A DNA stretch of 64,000 nucleotides from Pseudoduganella armeniaca (GTDB lineage Bacteria > Pseudomonadota > Gammaproteobacteria > Burkholderiales > Burkholderiaceae_D). The notes under the pieces were generated by a model. That model had not been told where the DNA came from. It did not search any database and saw only the letters and a program-made list of their open reading frames with translations. The stretch is taken from positions 868,001 through 932,000 of the forward strand of contig NZ_CP028324.1 in the NCBI RefSeq assembly GCF_003028855.1, in the 5' to 3' direction. A program made the translations under genes and the position numbers. The first letter of the stretch is position 1. Each line of letters opens with the position of its first letter. Positions 50,294-59,529 of the stretch are shown one piece after another.

Positions 50294-50848
50294 ATGCAAG
50301 ATCAGGAAAATCAGGCCAGCCCAAATCCCGATGAGGAACTGGCATCCGCCCAGCCTTCGACTCCCGCCGAGCCAGCTGCCCAGGGCACCCCGAGCCTGGA
50401 AGAGCAGCTTGCCGCCACCGAAGCGAAGCTGGCCGAGATGCATGAGGCATTCCTGCGCGCCAAGGCCGAAGGCGACAATATCCGCCGCCGGGCCCAGGAA
50501 GATGTCGCCAAGGCGCACAAGTTCGCCGTCGAAAGCTTTGCCGAGGCCATGGTGCCGGTCAAGGACAGCCTGGAAATGGCCCTGAAGGTGGAAGCGCCCA
50601 CGATCGAATCGATGAAGGAAGGCGTCGAGATGACGCTCAAGCAGCTGAACTCCGCGTTCGAGCGCAACCGCCTGATCGAAGTCGTGCCGGCCGCCGGCGA
50701 CAAGCTGGACCCGAACAAGCACCAGGCCGTGGCCATGGTGCCGGCCGAGCAGGAGGCCAATACTGTCGTTGCCGTGCTGCAGAAGGGCTACATGATCGCG
50801 GACCGGCTGCTGCGCCCGGCCATCGTGACCGCCGCCCAGCCAAAGTAA
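50294..50848 (+). CDS. grpE: Nucleotide exchange factor GrpE
   Basis: 184 residues: a disordered acidic N-terminus, a coiled coil (LEEQLAATEAKLAEMHEAFL), RAKAEGDNIRRRAQEDVAKA, and the beta domain ending NTVVAVLQKGYMIADRLLRP, the GrpE signature. It releases ADP from DnaK. First gene of the heat-shock operon behind the sigma-32 promoter. Confidence 0.96.
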   Translation: MQDQENQASPNPDEELASAQPSTPAEPAAQGTPSLEEQLAATEAKLAEMHEAFLRAKAEGDNIRRRAQEDVAKAHKFAVESFAEAMVPVKDSLEMALKVEAPTIESMKEGVEMTLKQLNSAFERNRLIEVVPAAGDKLDPNKHQAVAMVPAEQEANTVVAVLQKGYMIADRLLRPAIVTAAQPK

Positions 50849-50935
50849 ATCGTGGGGGTGGAACCCCTTGAAAATAAACACGATTTTCCGCATATAACAA
50901 ACATCAGAAACTACACAGTTAAGGAAGAACAAATC

Positions 50936-52888
50936 ATGGGCAAAATGATCGGTATTGACCTGGGCACGACCAACTCCTGCGTCGCCATCATGGAAAACGG
51001 CCAGCCGAAGGTCATCGAGAATGCCGAAGGCGCGCGTACCACCCCGTCGATCATCGCTTACCAGGACGACGGCGAAATCCTCGTCGGCGCGCCGGCGAAG
51101 CGCCAGGCCGTCACCAACCCGAAGAACACGCTGTTCGCGGTGAAGCGCCTGATCGGCCGCAAGTTCGAAGAGAAGGAAGTGCAGAAGGACATCGCGCTGA
51201 TGCCGTACCAGATCACGAAAGCCGACAACGGCGACGCGTGGATCGGCGTGCGCGACAAGAAACTGGCCCCGCCGCAGATCTCCGCGGAAGTGCTGCGCAA
51301 GATGAAGAAGACCGCCGAGGACTACCTGGGCGAGGAAGTGACGGAAGCCGTCATCACGGTGCCTGCTTACTTCAACGACTCGCAGCGCCAGGCGACCAAG
51401 GACGCCGGCCGCATCGCGGGCCTGGACGTCAAGCGCATCATCAACGAGCCGACCGCGGCCGCGCTGGCCTTCGGCCTGGACAAGACCGACAAGGGCGACC
51501 GCAAGATCGCCGTGTATGACCTGGGTGGCGGCACGTTCGACATCTCGATCATCGAGATCGCCGACGTGGACGGCGAGAAGCAGTTCGAAGTGCTGTCGAC
51601 CAACGGCGACACCTTCCTGGGCGGCGAAGACTTCGACCAGCGCGTGATCGACTACATCATCGACGAATTCAAGAAGATCAATGGCCTGGACCTGAAGAAG
51701 GACCCGATCGCCCTGCAGCGCATCAAGGCTTCGGCCGAGCGCGCGAAGATCGAACTGTCGTCGTCGCAGCAGACCGAGATCAACGAGCCGTACATCGCCA
51801 TGGCGAACGGCGCGCCGGTCCACCTGAACCTGAAGATGACCCGCGCCAAGCTGGAATCGCTGGTGGAAGAGCTGATCAACGCCACCATCGAGCCATGCCG
51901 CACCGCGATCAAGGACGCCGGCGTCAAGGTTTCCGATATCGACGACATCATCCTGGTCGGCGGCATGACCCGTATGCCGAAGGTGCAGGAAAAAGTGAAG
52001 GAGTTCTTCGGCAAGGACCCACGCAAGGACGTCAACCCTGACGAAGCCGTGGCCGTCGGTGCCGCGATCCAGGGCGCCGTGCTGTCGGGCGACCGCAAGG
52101 ACCTGCTGCTGCTGGACGTGACCCCGCTGTCGCTGGGTATCGAAACGCTGGGCGGCGTGATGACGAAGATGATCCACAAGAACACGACGATCCCGACCAA
52201 GTTCTCGCAAGTGTTCTCGACCGCCGACGACAACCAGCCTGCCGTGACCATCAAGGTCTACCAGGGCGAGCGTGAAATCGCGGCCGGCAACAAGGCACTG
52301 GGCGAGTTCAACCTGGAAGGCATCCCGCCGGCAGCCCGCGGCGTGCCGCAGATCGAAGTGACCTTCGACATCGACGCCAACGGCATCCTGCACGTGGGCG
52401 CGAAGGACAAGGCCACCGGCAAGGAAAACAAGATCACCATCAAGGCCAACTCCGGTCTGTCGGAAGATGAAATCCAGAAGATGGTGAAGGATGCCGAGCT
52501 GAATGCGGAAGAGGACAAGAAGGTCAAGGAACTGGCCGAGTCGCGCAACCAGGCCGACGCGCTGGTGCACTCGACCAAGAAGTCCCTGACCGAGTACGGC
52601 GACAAGCTGGAAGCCGGCGAGAAGGAAAAGATCGAAGCGGCGATCACCGACCTGGAAGCCACCATCAAGTCGGGCGACAAGGCAACGATCGACGCCAAGG
52701 TTGCGGCTCTGACGGAAGCGGCGCAGAAGCTGGGCGAGAAGATGTACGCCGACATGCAGGCGCAGCAGGCAGCGGGCGGCGGCGCGGAAGCCGGTGCCGG
52801 CGGCCAGCAGGCCGGCGGTGCGGAATCGCGCGCGCAGCAGGACGACGTTGTCGATGCCGACTTCAAGGAAGTCAAGGACAACAAATAA
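50936..52888 (+). CDS. dnaK: Chaperone DnaK (Hsp70)
   Basis: 650 residues. It begins MGKMIGIDLGTTNSCVAIME; IYDLGGGTFDISI-type (VYDLGGGTFDISI), VLVGGMTRMPKVQ, and the linker DLLLLDVTPLSLGIETLGGV precede the substrate domain, and it ends in a Gln/Gly/Ala-rich tail and VVDADFKEVKDNK. An ATG at 50936 with AAGGAAG upstream is the true start; the longer frame to 50852 covers the leader. It is folded into the grpE-dnaK-dnaJ order. Confidence 0.98.
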   Translation: MGKMIGIDLGTTNSCVAIMENGQPKVIENAEGARTTPSIIAYQDDGEILVGAPAKRQAVTNPKNTLFAVKRLIGRKFEEKEVQKDIALMPYQITKADNGDAWIGVRDKKLAPPQISAEVLRKMKKTAEDYLGEEVTEAVITVPAYFNDSQRQATKDAGRIAGLDVKRIINEPTAAALAFGLDKTDKGDRKIAVYDLGGGTFDISIIEIADVDGEKQFEVLSTNGDTFLGGEDFDQRVIDYIIDEFKKINGLDLKKDPIALQRIKASAERAKIELSSSQQTEINEPYIAMANGAPVHLNLKMTRAKLESLVEELINATIEPCRTAIKDAGVKVSDIDDIILVGGMTRMPKVQEKVKEFFGKDPRKDVNPDEAVAVGAAIQGAVLSGDRKDLLLLDVTPLSLGIETLGGVMTKMIHKNTTIPTKFSQVFSTADDNQPAVTIKVYQGEREIAAGNKALGEFNLEGIPPAARGVPQIEVTFDIDANGILHVGAKDKATGKENKITIKANSGLSEDEIQKMVKDAELNAEEDKKVKELAESRNQADALVHSTKKSLTEYGDKLEAGEKEKIEAAITDLEATIKSGDKATIDAKVAALTEAAQKLGEKMYADMQAQQAAGGGAEAGAGGQQAGGAESRAQQDDVVDADFKEVKDNK

Positions 52889-52913
52889 TCCCGGTCGGCT
52901 GAACCCCTGACCC

Positions 52914-52956
52914 GCCGAGCGGAGCTGCCGTAACAACGGGGCCCGCTCGGCTTTTT
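52914..52956 (+). terminator. Terminator or attenuator between dnaK and dnaJ
   Basis: GCCGAGCGG (52914-52922) pairs with CCGCTCGGC (52943-52951) followed by five T. It starts 26 bases after the dnaK stop and ends 41 bases before the dnaJ ATG, so it should reduce dnaJ transcription relative to dnaK. Confidence 0.75.
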
Positions 52957-52996
52957 CGCATAATCGGTTTCAGTTTTGTAAGCAAGGTGCCTCCAC

Positions 52997-54115
52997 ATGG
53001 CAAAGCGTGATTTTTACGAGATTCTCGGCCTGGCAAAGAATGCCTCGGAAGAAGAGATCAAGAAGGCCTATCGCAAGCTCGCGATGAAATACCATCCGGA
53101 CCGCAACCCGGACAACAAGGAAGCGGAAGAGAAGTTCAAGGAGGTGAAGGAAGCCTACGAGATGCTCACCAATCCGGAAAAGCGCGAAGCGTACGACCGC
53201 TACGGTCACGCCGGCGTCGATCCGAACATGGGCGGCGGCGGCTTCGGTGCGGGCGGCTTCGGCGACGCATTCGGCGACATCTTCGGCGACATCTTCGGTG
53301 GTGGCGGCCGTCGTGGCGGCGGCCCGCAGGTGTACCGCGGCGCCGACCTGCGCTACAACCTGGAGATCACGCTGGAACAGGCCGCGCACGGCTTCGACAC
53401 GACGATCCGCGTGCCGTCGTGGGACAAGTGCGACACGTGCCACGGTTCCGGCGCCAAGCCGGGCACGTCGCCCGTCACCTGCTCGACGTGCGGCGGCCAC
53501 GGCCAGGTGCGCATGCAGCAGGGCTTCTTCAGCATCCAGCAGACCTGCCCGAAGTGCCACGGCACGGGCAAGATCATTCCAGAACCATGCCCATCGTGCT
53601 CCGGCGCGGGCCGCATCAAGCGCAACAAGACCCTGGAAGTAAAGATCCCGGTCGGTATCGACAACGGCATGCGCATCCGCTCGTCCGGCAACGGCGAACC
53701 GGGCACGAACGGCGGGCCGCCGGGCGACCTGTACGTCGAGATCCACATCAAGCCGCACCCGGTGTTCCAGCGCGAGGGCGACGACCTGCACTGCGAGATG
53801 CCGATCTCGTTTGCCAAGGCGGCATTGGGCGGCGAGATCGAGGTGCCGACCCTGTCCGGCAAGGTGTCGTTCACGGTGCCTGAAGGAACCCAGTCGGGCA
53901 AGACGTTCCGCCTGAAGGGCAAAGGCATCAAGGGCGTGCGTTCGGGCTACCCGGGTGACCTGTTCTGCCACGTGGCCGTCGAAACGCCGGTCAAGCTGAC
54001 GGAAAAGCAGAAGGAACTGCTGCGCGAGTTCGACCGCTCGACCAACGAAGGCGGCTCCAAGCACAGCCCGCAGTCGAAGTCGTGGATGGACAAGGTCAAG
54101 GACTTCTTCGAGTAA
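52997..54115 (+). CDS. dnaJ: Chaperone DnaJ (Hsp40)
   Basis: 372 residues. J-domain with HPD in KYHPDRNPDN, a Gly/Phe-rich linker with GGFGDAFGDIFGDIFGG, four CxxCxGxG zinc repeats (CDTCHGSG, CSTCGGHG, CPKCHGTG, CPSCSGAG), and C-terminal substrate-binding domains. It stimulates DnaK ATPase and delivers clients. Third gene of the operon after a terminator-like hairpin. Confidence 0.98.
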   Translation: MAKRDFYEILGLAKNASEEEIKKAYRKLAMKYHPDRNPDNKEAEEKFKEVKEAYEMLTNPEKREAYDRYGHAGVDPNMGGGGFGAGGFGDAFGDIFGDIFGGGGRRGGGPQVYRGADLRYNLEITLEQAAHGFDTTIRVPSWDKCDTCHGSGAKPGTSPVTCSTCGGHGQVRMQQGFFSIQQTCPKCHGTGKIIPEPCPSCSGAGRIKRNKTLEVKIPVGIDNGMRIRSSGNGEPGTNGGPPGDLYVEIHIKPHPVFQREGDDLHCEMPISFAKAALGGEIEVPTLSGKVSFTVPEGTQSGKTFRLKGKGIKGVRSGYPGDLFCHVAVETPVKLTEKQKELLREFDRSTNEGGSKHSPQSKSWMDKVKDFFE

Positions 54116-54127
54116 CCGTAGACCCAT

Positions 54128-54180
54128 GGTGTCAGGCACCGATCTGCGGGTCTGCGACCCGCAGATCGGTGCCTGACACC
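54128..54180. repeat. Perfect GGTGTCAGGCACC palindrome after dnaJ
   Basis: Two 25-base arms, GGTGTCAGGCACCGATCTGC plus GGGTC on the left and the exact inverted copy on the right, surround a 3-base loop. It begins 13 bases after the dnaJ stop and is a strong terminator-like structure, followed by TTTT. It is the most perfect copy of the GTCAGGCACC subtype. Confidence 0.82.
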
Positions 54181-54314
54181 GGTGTTTTGCCAACACTGCA
54201 AAAAAAGCACGTTCGGCCAATAACGGCCGGATCAGGTAGACTACCGCCTGCTTCACATCGGCCGCCCCTTGCCGCGAGGCGATTGGCGGCTTTGTCATGT
54301 CTGAAAGGAATACC

Positions 54315-54995
54315 ATGAGCGACCGTATCGACAGCCCTTCCGCCCTGCAGGACCTGCTGAACAATAACCGCCGCTGGGCCGACTCGATGGTCGAGCGCGA
54401 CCCGGAATTCTTCCGCCGCCTCGCCGCCCAAGCCTCGCCCGAATACCTGTGGATTGGCTGCTCCGACAGCCGCGTGCCCGCCAACGAACTGCTGGGCCTG
54501 GCCCCAGGCGACGTGTTCGTGCACCGTAACATCGCCAACGTCGTCGTCCACTCCGACCTGAACTGCCTGTCCGTGCTGCAGTTCGCCATCGACGTGCTGA
54601 AGGTCAAGCACGTGATCATCGTCGGCCACTACGGCTGCAAGGGCGTGCATGCCGCGCTGACCGGCAACCGCGTCGGCCTGGCCGACAACTGGCTGCGCCA
54701 CGTGCAGGACGTCAGCCAGAAGCACGAGCGCTACCTGGGCACAGTGCTGGACGAGCGCAAGCGCAGCGAGAAGCTGTGCGAGCTGAACGTGGTCGAGCAG
54801 GTCGTCAACGTCTGCTCCACCACCATCGTGCAGGACGCCTGGGACCGCGGCCAGCAACTGAGCGTGCACGGCTGGGTGTACGGCCTGAAGGACGGCCACC
54901 TGCACGACCTGGGCATGAGCGTCAGCAACCACGAAGAGCTGCAGCCGCGTCTGAAGGCCCGCCTCACCCGCTACGACGAAACCCCGGTCGAGTAA
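54315..54995 (+). CDS. can: Beta-carbonic anhydrase
   Basis: 226 residues. Zinc ligands are visible: Cys in WIGCSDSRVPANE, and His and Cys in IVGHYGCKGVHAAL. HRNIANVV and GLKDGHLHDLGM follow. It interconverts CO2 and bicarbonate. The ATG at 54315 has AAGGA 6 bases before it; the ATG at 54297 is less well placed. It stands between two palindromic elements, so it is probably monocistronic. Confidence 0.95.
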   Translation: MSDRIDSPSALQDLLNNNRRWADSMVERDPEFFRRLAAQASPEYLWIGCSDSRVPANELLGLAPGDVFVHRNIANVVVHSDLNCLSVLQFAIDVLKVKHVIIVGHYGCKGVHAALTGNRVGLADNWLRHVQDVSQKHERYLGTVLDERKRSEKLCELNVVEQVVNVCSTTIVQDAWDRGQQLSVHGWVYGLKDGHLHDLGMSVSNHEELQPRLKARLTRYDETPVE

Positions 54996-55014
54996 CCTCC
55001 GCATATTCCGGCAT

Positions 55015-55075
55015 ATTCCGGGACTGTCCCGGAATCCGCTGACAGAACAATCCGGGACTGTCCCGGATTGTTCTG
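55015..55075. repeat. Two GGGACTGTCCC palindromes after the carbonic anhydrase gene
   Basis: ATTCCGGGAC-T-GTCCCGGAAT (55015-55035) and a longer 33-base perfect palindrome with CAGAACAATCCGGGAC and its inverted copy (55043-55075), both centred on T. The same core ends trmB at 13634. They probably terminate the carbonic anhydrase transcript and insulate the SOS operon that follows. Confidence 0.82.
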
Positions 55076-55125
55076 ACCCGCCATTGCCCCGCCACCCGAG
55101 CGCCGCGCCTGCGTCAGCTCGGGTA

Positions 55126-55145
55126 TACTGTATGCCTATACAGTC
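55126..55145 (+). promoter_or_regulatory. LexA box upstream of the radical SAM/UdgX operon
   Basis: TACTGTATGCCTATACAGTC is a CTG-N10-CAG match to the LexA consensus, 10 bases before the ATG at 55156. TATACT at its left end could serve as the -10. Repression by LexA and induction by DNA damage are expected. Confidence 0.78.
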
Positions 55146-55155
55146 AAGGCCGGCC

Positions 55156-56385
55156 ATGGAACTGATCGACAAACTGGAAATCCTTGCCGATGCGGCGAAA
55201 TACGACGCGTCGTGCGCCAGCAGTGGCGCGCCCAAGCGCTCCTCCGAAGGCAAGGACGGCATCGGCGCCACCAACGGCATGGGCATCTGCCACAGCTACA
55301 CGCCGGACGGCCGCTGCGTCTCGCTGCTGAAGATCCTGCTGACCAATTTCTGCATCTACGACTGCCAGTACTGCGTCAACCGGCGCACCTCGAACGTGCC
55401 GCGCGCCCGGTTCACCGTCGAGGAAGTCGTTAAGCTGACGGTCGATTTCTACCTGCGCAACTACATCGACGGCCTGTTCCTCAGCTCCGGCATCATCCAG
55501 TCGGCCGACTACACGATGGAGCAGCTGGTCGCCATCGCGCGCGAACTGCGCGAGGTGCACCAGTTCCGCGGCTATATCCACCTGAAGACGATTCCGGATG
55601 CCGACCCGGCCCTGATCGACGCGGCCGGCCGCTATGCCGACCGCCTGTCCGTCAACATCGAGCTGCCCACGCAGGACAGCGTGCAGCGCCTGGCGCCCGA
55701 GAAGAACGTCCACACGATCAAGCTCGCCATGGGCAATATCCGCCTGAAGCTGGACGAGAAGGAAGCGGAGCCGAAGGCGCCGAAGTTCGCGCCCGCAGGG
55801 CAGAGCACCCAGATGATCGTCGGGGCGGACGCCAGCGACGACCAGCGCATCCTCACTACCGCCGAAACGCTGTACGGCAGCTATAAATTGAAGCGGGTGT
55901 ACTACTCGGCCTTCAGCCCGATCCCGCAGAGCCCGAAATCGGTGCCGCTGGCGCCGCCGCCGATGCTGCGCGAGCACCGTTTATACCAAGCCGATTTCCT
56001 GCTGCGCGGCTACGGCTTCCAGGTCAATGAGTTGCTGCCGCAGTCGGGCAACCTGGCGCTGGACATCGACCCGAAGCTGGCCTGGGCGCTGGCCAACCGC
56101 GAACACTTCCCGATGGACCTGAACCGCGCCGAGCCGGCGATGATCACCCGCATTCCGGGTATCGGCCTGCGCAACGCCAAGCGCATCGTCGAGCTGCGGC
56201 GCATGCGCCAGGTGCGCTATGCCGACCTGGCGCGGCTGAAATGCAGCATGAAGAAGATCGCGCCCTTCATCGTCACGGCCGACTACCGGCCGCCGCGCGA
56301 CACCACGCCGTCCGAAGCGCTGCGCCGCTCGATGGCGGACGTGCAGCAGCAGATGCCGCTGTGGCCGGAGCTGCAGGCGGCATGA
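55156..56385 (+). CDS. Putative DNA modification/repair radical SAM protein with HhH motif
   Basis: 409 residues. The radical SAM cluster is NFCIYDCQYC (C66, C70, C73), with a SAM-binding barrel after it (LFLSSGIIQSADYTMEQL, RGYIHLKTIPDADP). A C-terminal helix-hairpin-helix, MITRIPGIGLRNAKRIVELR, would bind DNA. This is the family annotated as putative DNA modification/repair radical SAM proteins, which is regularly next to a DUF4130-UdgX gene, as here. The ATG at 55156 follows the LexA box; the reaction is unknown. Confidence 0.88.
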   Translation: MELIDKLEILADAAKYDASCASSGAPKRSSEGKDGIGATNGMGICHSYTPDGRCVSLLKILLTNFCIYDCQYCVNRRTSNVPRARFTVEEVVKLTVDFYLRNYIDGLFLSSGIIQSADYTMEQLVAIARELREVHQFRGYIHLKTIPDADPALIDAAGRYADRLSVNIELPTQDSVQRLAPEKNVHTIKLAMGNIRLKLDEKEAEPKAPKFAPAGQSTQMIVGADASDDQRILTTAETLYGSYKLKRVYYSAFSPIPQSPKSVPLAPPPMLREHRLYQADFLLRGYGFQVNELLPQSGNLALDIDPKLAWALANREHFPMDLNRAEPAMITRIPGIGLRNAKRIVELRRMRQVRYADLARLKCSMKKIAPFIVTADYRPPRDTTPSEALRRSMADVQQQMPLWPELQAA

Positions 56386-57902
56386 GCATCGACGGCGAAC
56401 CGGGCGACGCCGACGATACCGCGGCGCCCGTCGATGCCGTCGCGCTGGCACTGGCCGGCCACCCGATCCCCGTCGCCACATTCGGCGACTTTCGCACGGC
56501 CGCGCGCGACCTGATCGTGCGCCGGGTCCCGCCCGAATCCGTACAATGGTCCGGCAGCGAAACGCCGCATGGCGATTTGCTCAGCGCGGCCACGTCGGGC
56601 CTGGCGCCCAGCCTGCCGCCCGGGTTGCTGGCGCAGCCGCCGGCCCCGCCGCCGCGCATTCCCCGCAGCTTGATGGAAATGCTGCAAAGCGCCGCCTGCT
56701 ACCGCGCCCCGGACCGCTGGGCGTTCCTGTACAAGATCGTATGGCGCTGGCAGCAGGGACAACAGGAGATCCTGTCGATGGCCGACGAAGACGGCGCGCG
56801 CCTGCAGCACATGGTGAAAGCGGTGCGCCACGAGGAACACGATATGCATGCCTACCTGCGCTTTCGCGAACGACCGCCGGAAGCGGGCGATCCGCGCTTC
56901 GTGGCGTGGTTCGAACCGGCGCACGACGTGCTGCCGCAGGTGGCCCAGCATTTCGCCCGGCGCATGGGCAAGACCAGCTGGATGATCGGCACGCCCGAGG
57001 CCACCGTGCTGTGGGACGGCCACACGCTGCACAGCACCGGGCCGCTGATGCGCAGCGCAGCGGACGTGGAGGACAGCGGCGAGGCGCTGTGGCTGACCTA
57101 CTACCGCAGCATCTTCAACCCCGCCCGCCTGAACGCGGACATCATGCATGGTCATATCCGCACGCGCTTCTGGAAAAACCTGCCGGAAGCGGCCGTGGTG
57201 CCGCACATGGTGTCGCAGGCCGCCGCCGGCGCGCGCAAGGTGGGCCAGCTCGACACGGTGGGAAAACGCGGCGGCACCACGATCCCGATCGCGGCCGAGA
57301 AGGCAGCACCGGAGCGCCAGCAACCCAGCTCGCTGGACGACTGCCGCCGCTGCGACCTGTGGCAGAACGCCACGCAGGCGGTGGCGGGGCAGGGCGCCCG
57401 CCACGCCAAGATCATGCTGCTGGGCGAACAGCCGGGCGACCAGGAGGACCTGGCCGGCAAGCCCTTCGTCGGCCCGGCCGGCGCCCTGCTGGACAAGGCG
57501 ATGATTGATGCAGGCATGGACCGCAGGAAGGTCTACATCACCAACGCGGTCAAGCATTTCAAGTGGGAGCCACGCGGCAAGCGCCGCCTGCACAAGACCC
57601 CGGCGCAGAAGGAAGTGATGGCCTGCCACTACTGGCTCGAAACAGAGCTGGAAACGATCGCGCCGGACATCGTCGTCGCGCTGGGCAGCACGGCGCTGAA
57701 GTCGATCCTGCAGTCGGGCAGCGTGACGATGAAGGACTACATGGGGCAGCCGTTCCAGCACGACGGGCGCTGGGTCGTGGTCACCTATCACCCGTCGTAT
57801 GCACTGCGCGTGCCGAGCGCCGAGGCGCGGCATGAGGCGGTGGCGGCGATTGTGGCGGCCCTGAAACTCGCGCAGCGCTTGGCGGACGGCGAACAGCCCT
57901 AG
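56382..57902 (+). CDS. DUF4130-UdgX fusion: uracil-DNA binding/glycosylase
   Basis: 506 residues. The N-terminal half is a DUF4130 domain (LMEMLQSAACYRAPDRWAF, ARRMGKTSWMIGTPEA). The C-terminal half is a family 4-like uracil-DNA glycosylase with LLGEQPGDQEDLAGKPFVGPAG, TNAVKHFKWEPRGKRRLHKTP and VVTYHPSYALR. The KRRLHKTP loop with His (about residue 404) is the UdgX hallmark; in UdgX this His becomes covalently linked to the uracil site in DNA. Translation is coupled to the radical SAM gene (ATGA overlap) and both lie behind a LexA box. Confidence 0.9.
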   Translation: MSIDGEPGDADDTAAPVDAVALALAGHPIPVATFGDFRTAARDLIVRRVPPESVQWSGSETPHGDLLSAATSGLAPSLPPGLLAQPPAPPPRIPRSLMEMLQSAACYRAPDRWAFLYKIVWRWQQGQQEILSMADEDGARLQHMVKAVRHEEHDMHAYLRFRERPPEAGDPRFVAWFEPAHDVLPQVAQHFARRMGKTSWMIGTPEATVLWDGHTLHSTGPLMRSAADVEDSGEALWLTYYRSIFNPARLNADIMHGHIRTRFWKNLPEAAVVPHMVSQAAAGARKVGQLDTVGKRGGTTIPIAAEKAAPERQQPSSLDDCRRCDLWQNATQAVAGQGARHAKIMLLGEQPGDQEDLAGKPFVGPAGALLDKAMIDAGMDRRKVYITNAVKHFKWEPRGKRRLHKTPAQKEVMACHYWLETELETIAPDIVVALGSTALKSILQSGSVTMKDYMGQPFQHDGRWVVVTYHPSYALRVPSAEARHEAVAAIVAALKLAQRLADGEQP

Positions 57903-58516
57903 CGCCGCAGCCTGGCGATCTGCTGGTCCTGCCACCGCGCGAGCAGCAGCAAGGCCGCAGCGCCGCCGATCATCGCCATCAGCATATCCGACTGCGTATC
58001 CCACGCATCGCCCTGCGTACCCAGGAACTCGTCCGCCCCCTGACCCAGCGCGACGGCGGCGCCCCATTCGATCAGTTCATACCATGCGCTGATCGCCATC
58101 ACCACGCACAGGCACAGGAAGCCCAGCATGCGCTTGCCCGTCACATGGCCACCGCGCAGCAGGATCTCGCGCGCCGCCAGCGCCGGCACGAAGCCCTGCA
58201 TGAAGTGGCCGATGCGGTCGTACGGATTGCGCTGCAGGTGCAGCCAATGCTGCAGGTCGAAGCCGAACGGCACGCGCGCGTAGGTGTAAGCGCCGCCCAC
58301 CATCAGCACGACGGCGTGCAGCGCGATCAGGCAGTACAGCAAATCCGTCAGCGGGAAGCGGCGGTAGGTAGCGACCAGCAGCGGCAGCGCGATCAACGCG
58401 GGCGCGACCTCCATCCACCAGGTAGCGCGGTCGTACGGGGCGAGGCCGGACCAGGTCAGGACGGCGAGGGTGGCGGCGATCAGCAGCCAGTGCAGCGGTT
58501 TCGGGGCGGACGTCAC
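57899..58516 (-). CDS. DUF2238 (YjdF-like) membrane protein
   Basis: 205 residues from the GTG at 58516, which has GGAGAG just upstream; an ATG at 58543 lacks a ribosome-binding site. It has six hydrophobic helices, with the signature NPYDRIGHFMQGFVPALAARE and AWYELIEWGAA, GTQGDAWDTQSDMLMAMIG. Function unknown. It converges on and overlaps the udgX stop by 4 bases, and is divergent from the dioxygenase operon. Confidence 0.85.
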   Translation of the reverse strand: MTSAPKPLHWLLIAATLAVLTWSGLAPYDRATWWMEVAPALIALPLLVATYRRFPLTDLLYCLIALHAVVLMVGGAYTYARVPFGFDLQHWLHLQRNPYDRIGHFMQGFVPALAAREILLRGGHVTGKRMLGFLCLCVVMAISAWYELIEWGAAVALGQGADEFLGTQGDAWDTQSDMLMAMIGGAAALLLLARWQDQQIARLRR

Positions 58517-58619
58517 GAACTCTCCAGTCAATGAAAACCGCATATTAATAGTAAAAAGCATTCGTTTTCATTCTTAGGGCGCCAGCACATACTGAAATCC
58601 CGTCAGCTGGAGCGCGTAC

Positions 58620-59519
58620 ATGAATGCGGTGGTGAGTGCAGAGGTCAGTGCAGTAGCGGAGCCCGGTGTCCCCCTGGAGATCCGCGCGTTCGATGGTCCA
58701 CTCGGTGCCGAAGTGATCGGCCTCGACCTGAACCGACCGCTGGACCGCCGCGCTTTGCAAGCGATCCATGCCGCCCATCTGGAGCATCATGTGCTGGTCT
58801 TCCGCGACCAGCACATCACGCCGCGGCAGCAGGTCGACTTCTCCAGGTTATTTGGCCCCCTGCAGATTCACGTGCTGCGCAACTTCCAGCTGGCGGGAAC
58901 TCCGGAAGTGCTGGTTGTTTCCAATATCGTCGAAGACGGCAAGCCGATCGGCCTGGGCGACGCCGGCCATTTCTGGCACTCCGACCTGTCGTACAAGGAA
59001 AAACCCAGCCTGGGTTCGATGCTGCACGCCCAGGAGCTGCCGGCCGAAGGCGGCGACACCTTATTCGCCAATATGCACCTGGCGTTCGACACGCTGCCAG
59101 CAGCGCTGCGCGAGGCGGTCCAGGGCCGCAAGGCCGAGCACAGCTACCTGAAGCAGTATGCCGAACTGCAGAAGCGCAGCCCGTGGCGTCCGAACCTGAC
59201 GCAGGCCCAGATCGACGAAGTGAAACCGGTCGTGCACCCGGTGGTGCGTACGCACCCGGAAACGGGACGGCAGGCGCTGTTCGTCAGCGAGCATTTCACC
59301 ACGCGCATCGTCGGCCTGCCGGAGGATGAAAGCGACGCCCTGCTGGCCGAGTTGTTCGCGCACAGCGTCACACCGCAGCACGTCTACCGGCATCGCTGGC
59401 AGCCGCACGACATGGTGTTCTGGGATAACCGCTCGCTGATGCACCTGGCGGCCGGCTGTCCGGCCGATCAGCGCCGCAAACTGTACCGCACCACTATCGA
59501 GGGCGACGTCCCCTACTAA
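58620..59519 (+). CDS. TauD/TfdA-family Fe(II)/2-oxoglutarate dioxygenase
   Basis: 299 residues. The jelly-roll core shows the metal triad: His and Asp in HFWHSDLSY and the distal His in NRSLMHLAAG, plus the 2-oxoglutarate Arg near QRRKLYRTTIEGD. GAEVIGLDLNRPL opens the domain as in taurine dioxygenases. It heads an operon with an ABC transporter for a small organic anion, so it may release sulfite, or oxidise an alternative N or S compound. The exact substrate is unknown. Confidence 0.85.
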   Translation: MNAVVSAEVSAVAEPGVPLEIRAFDGPLGAEVIGLDLNRPLDRRALQAIHAAHLEHHVLVFRDQHITPRQQVDFSRLFGPLQIHVLRNFQLAGTPEVLVVSNIVEDGKPIGLGDAGHFWHSDLSYKEKPSLGSMLHAQELPAEGGDTLFANMHLAFDTLPAALREAVQGRKAEHSYLKQYAELQKRSPWRPNLTQAQIDEVKPVVHPVVRTHPETGRQALFVSEHFTTRIVGLPEDESDALLAELFAHSVTPQHVYRHRWQPHDMVFWDNRSLMHLAAGCPADQRRKLYRTTIEGDVPY

Positions 59520-59529
59520 GAGAGCACGC

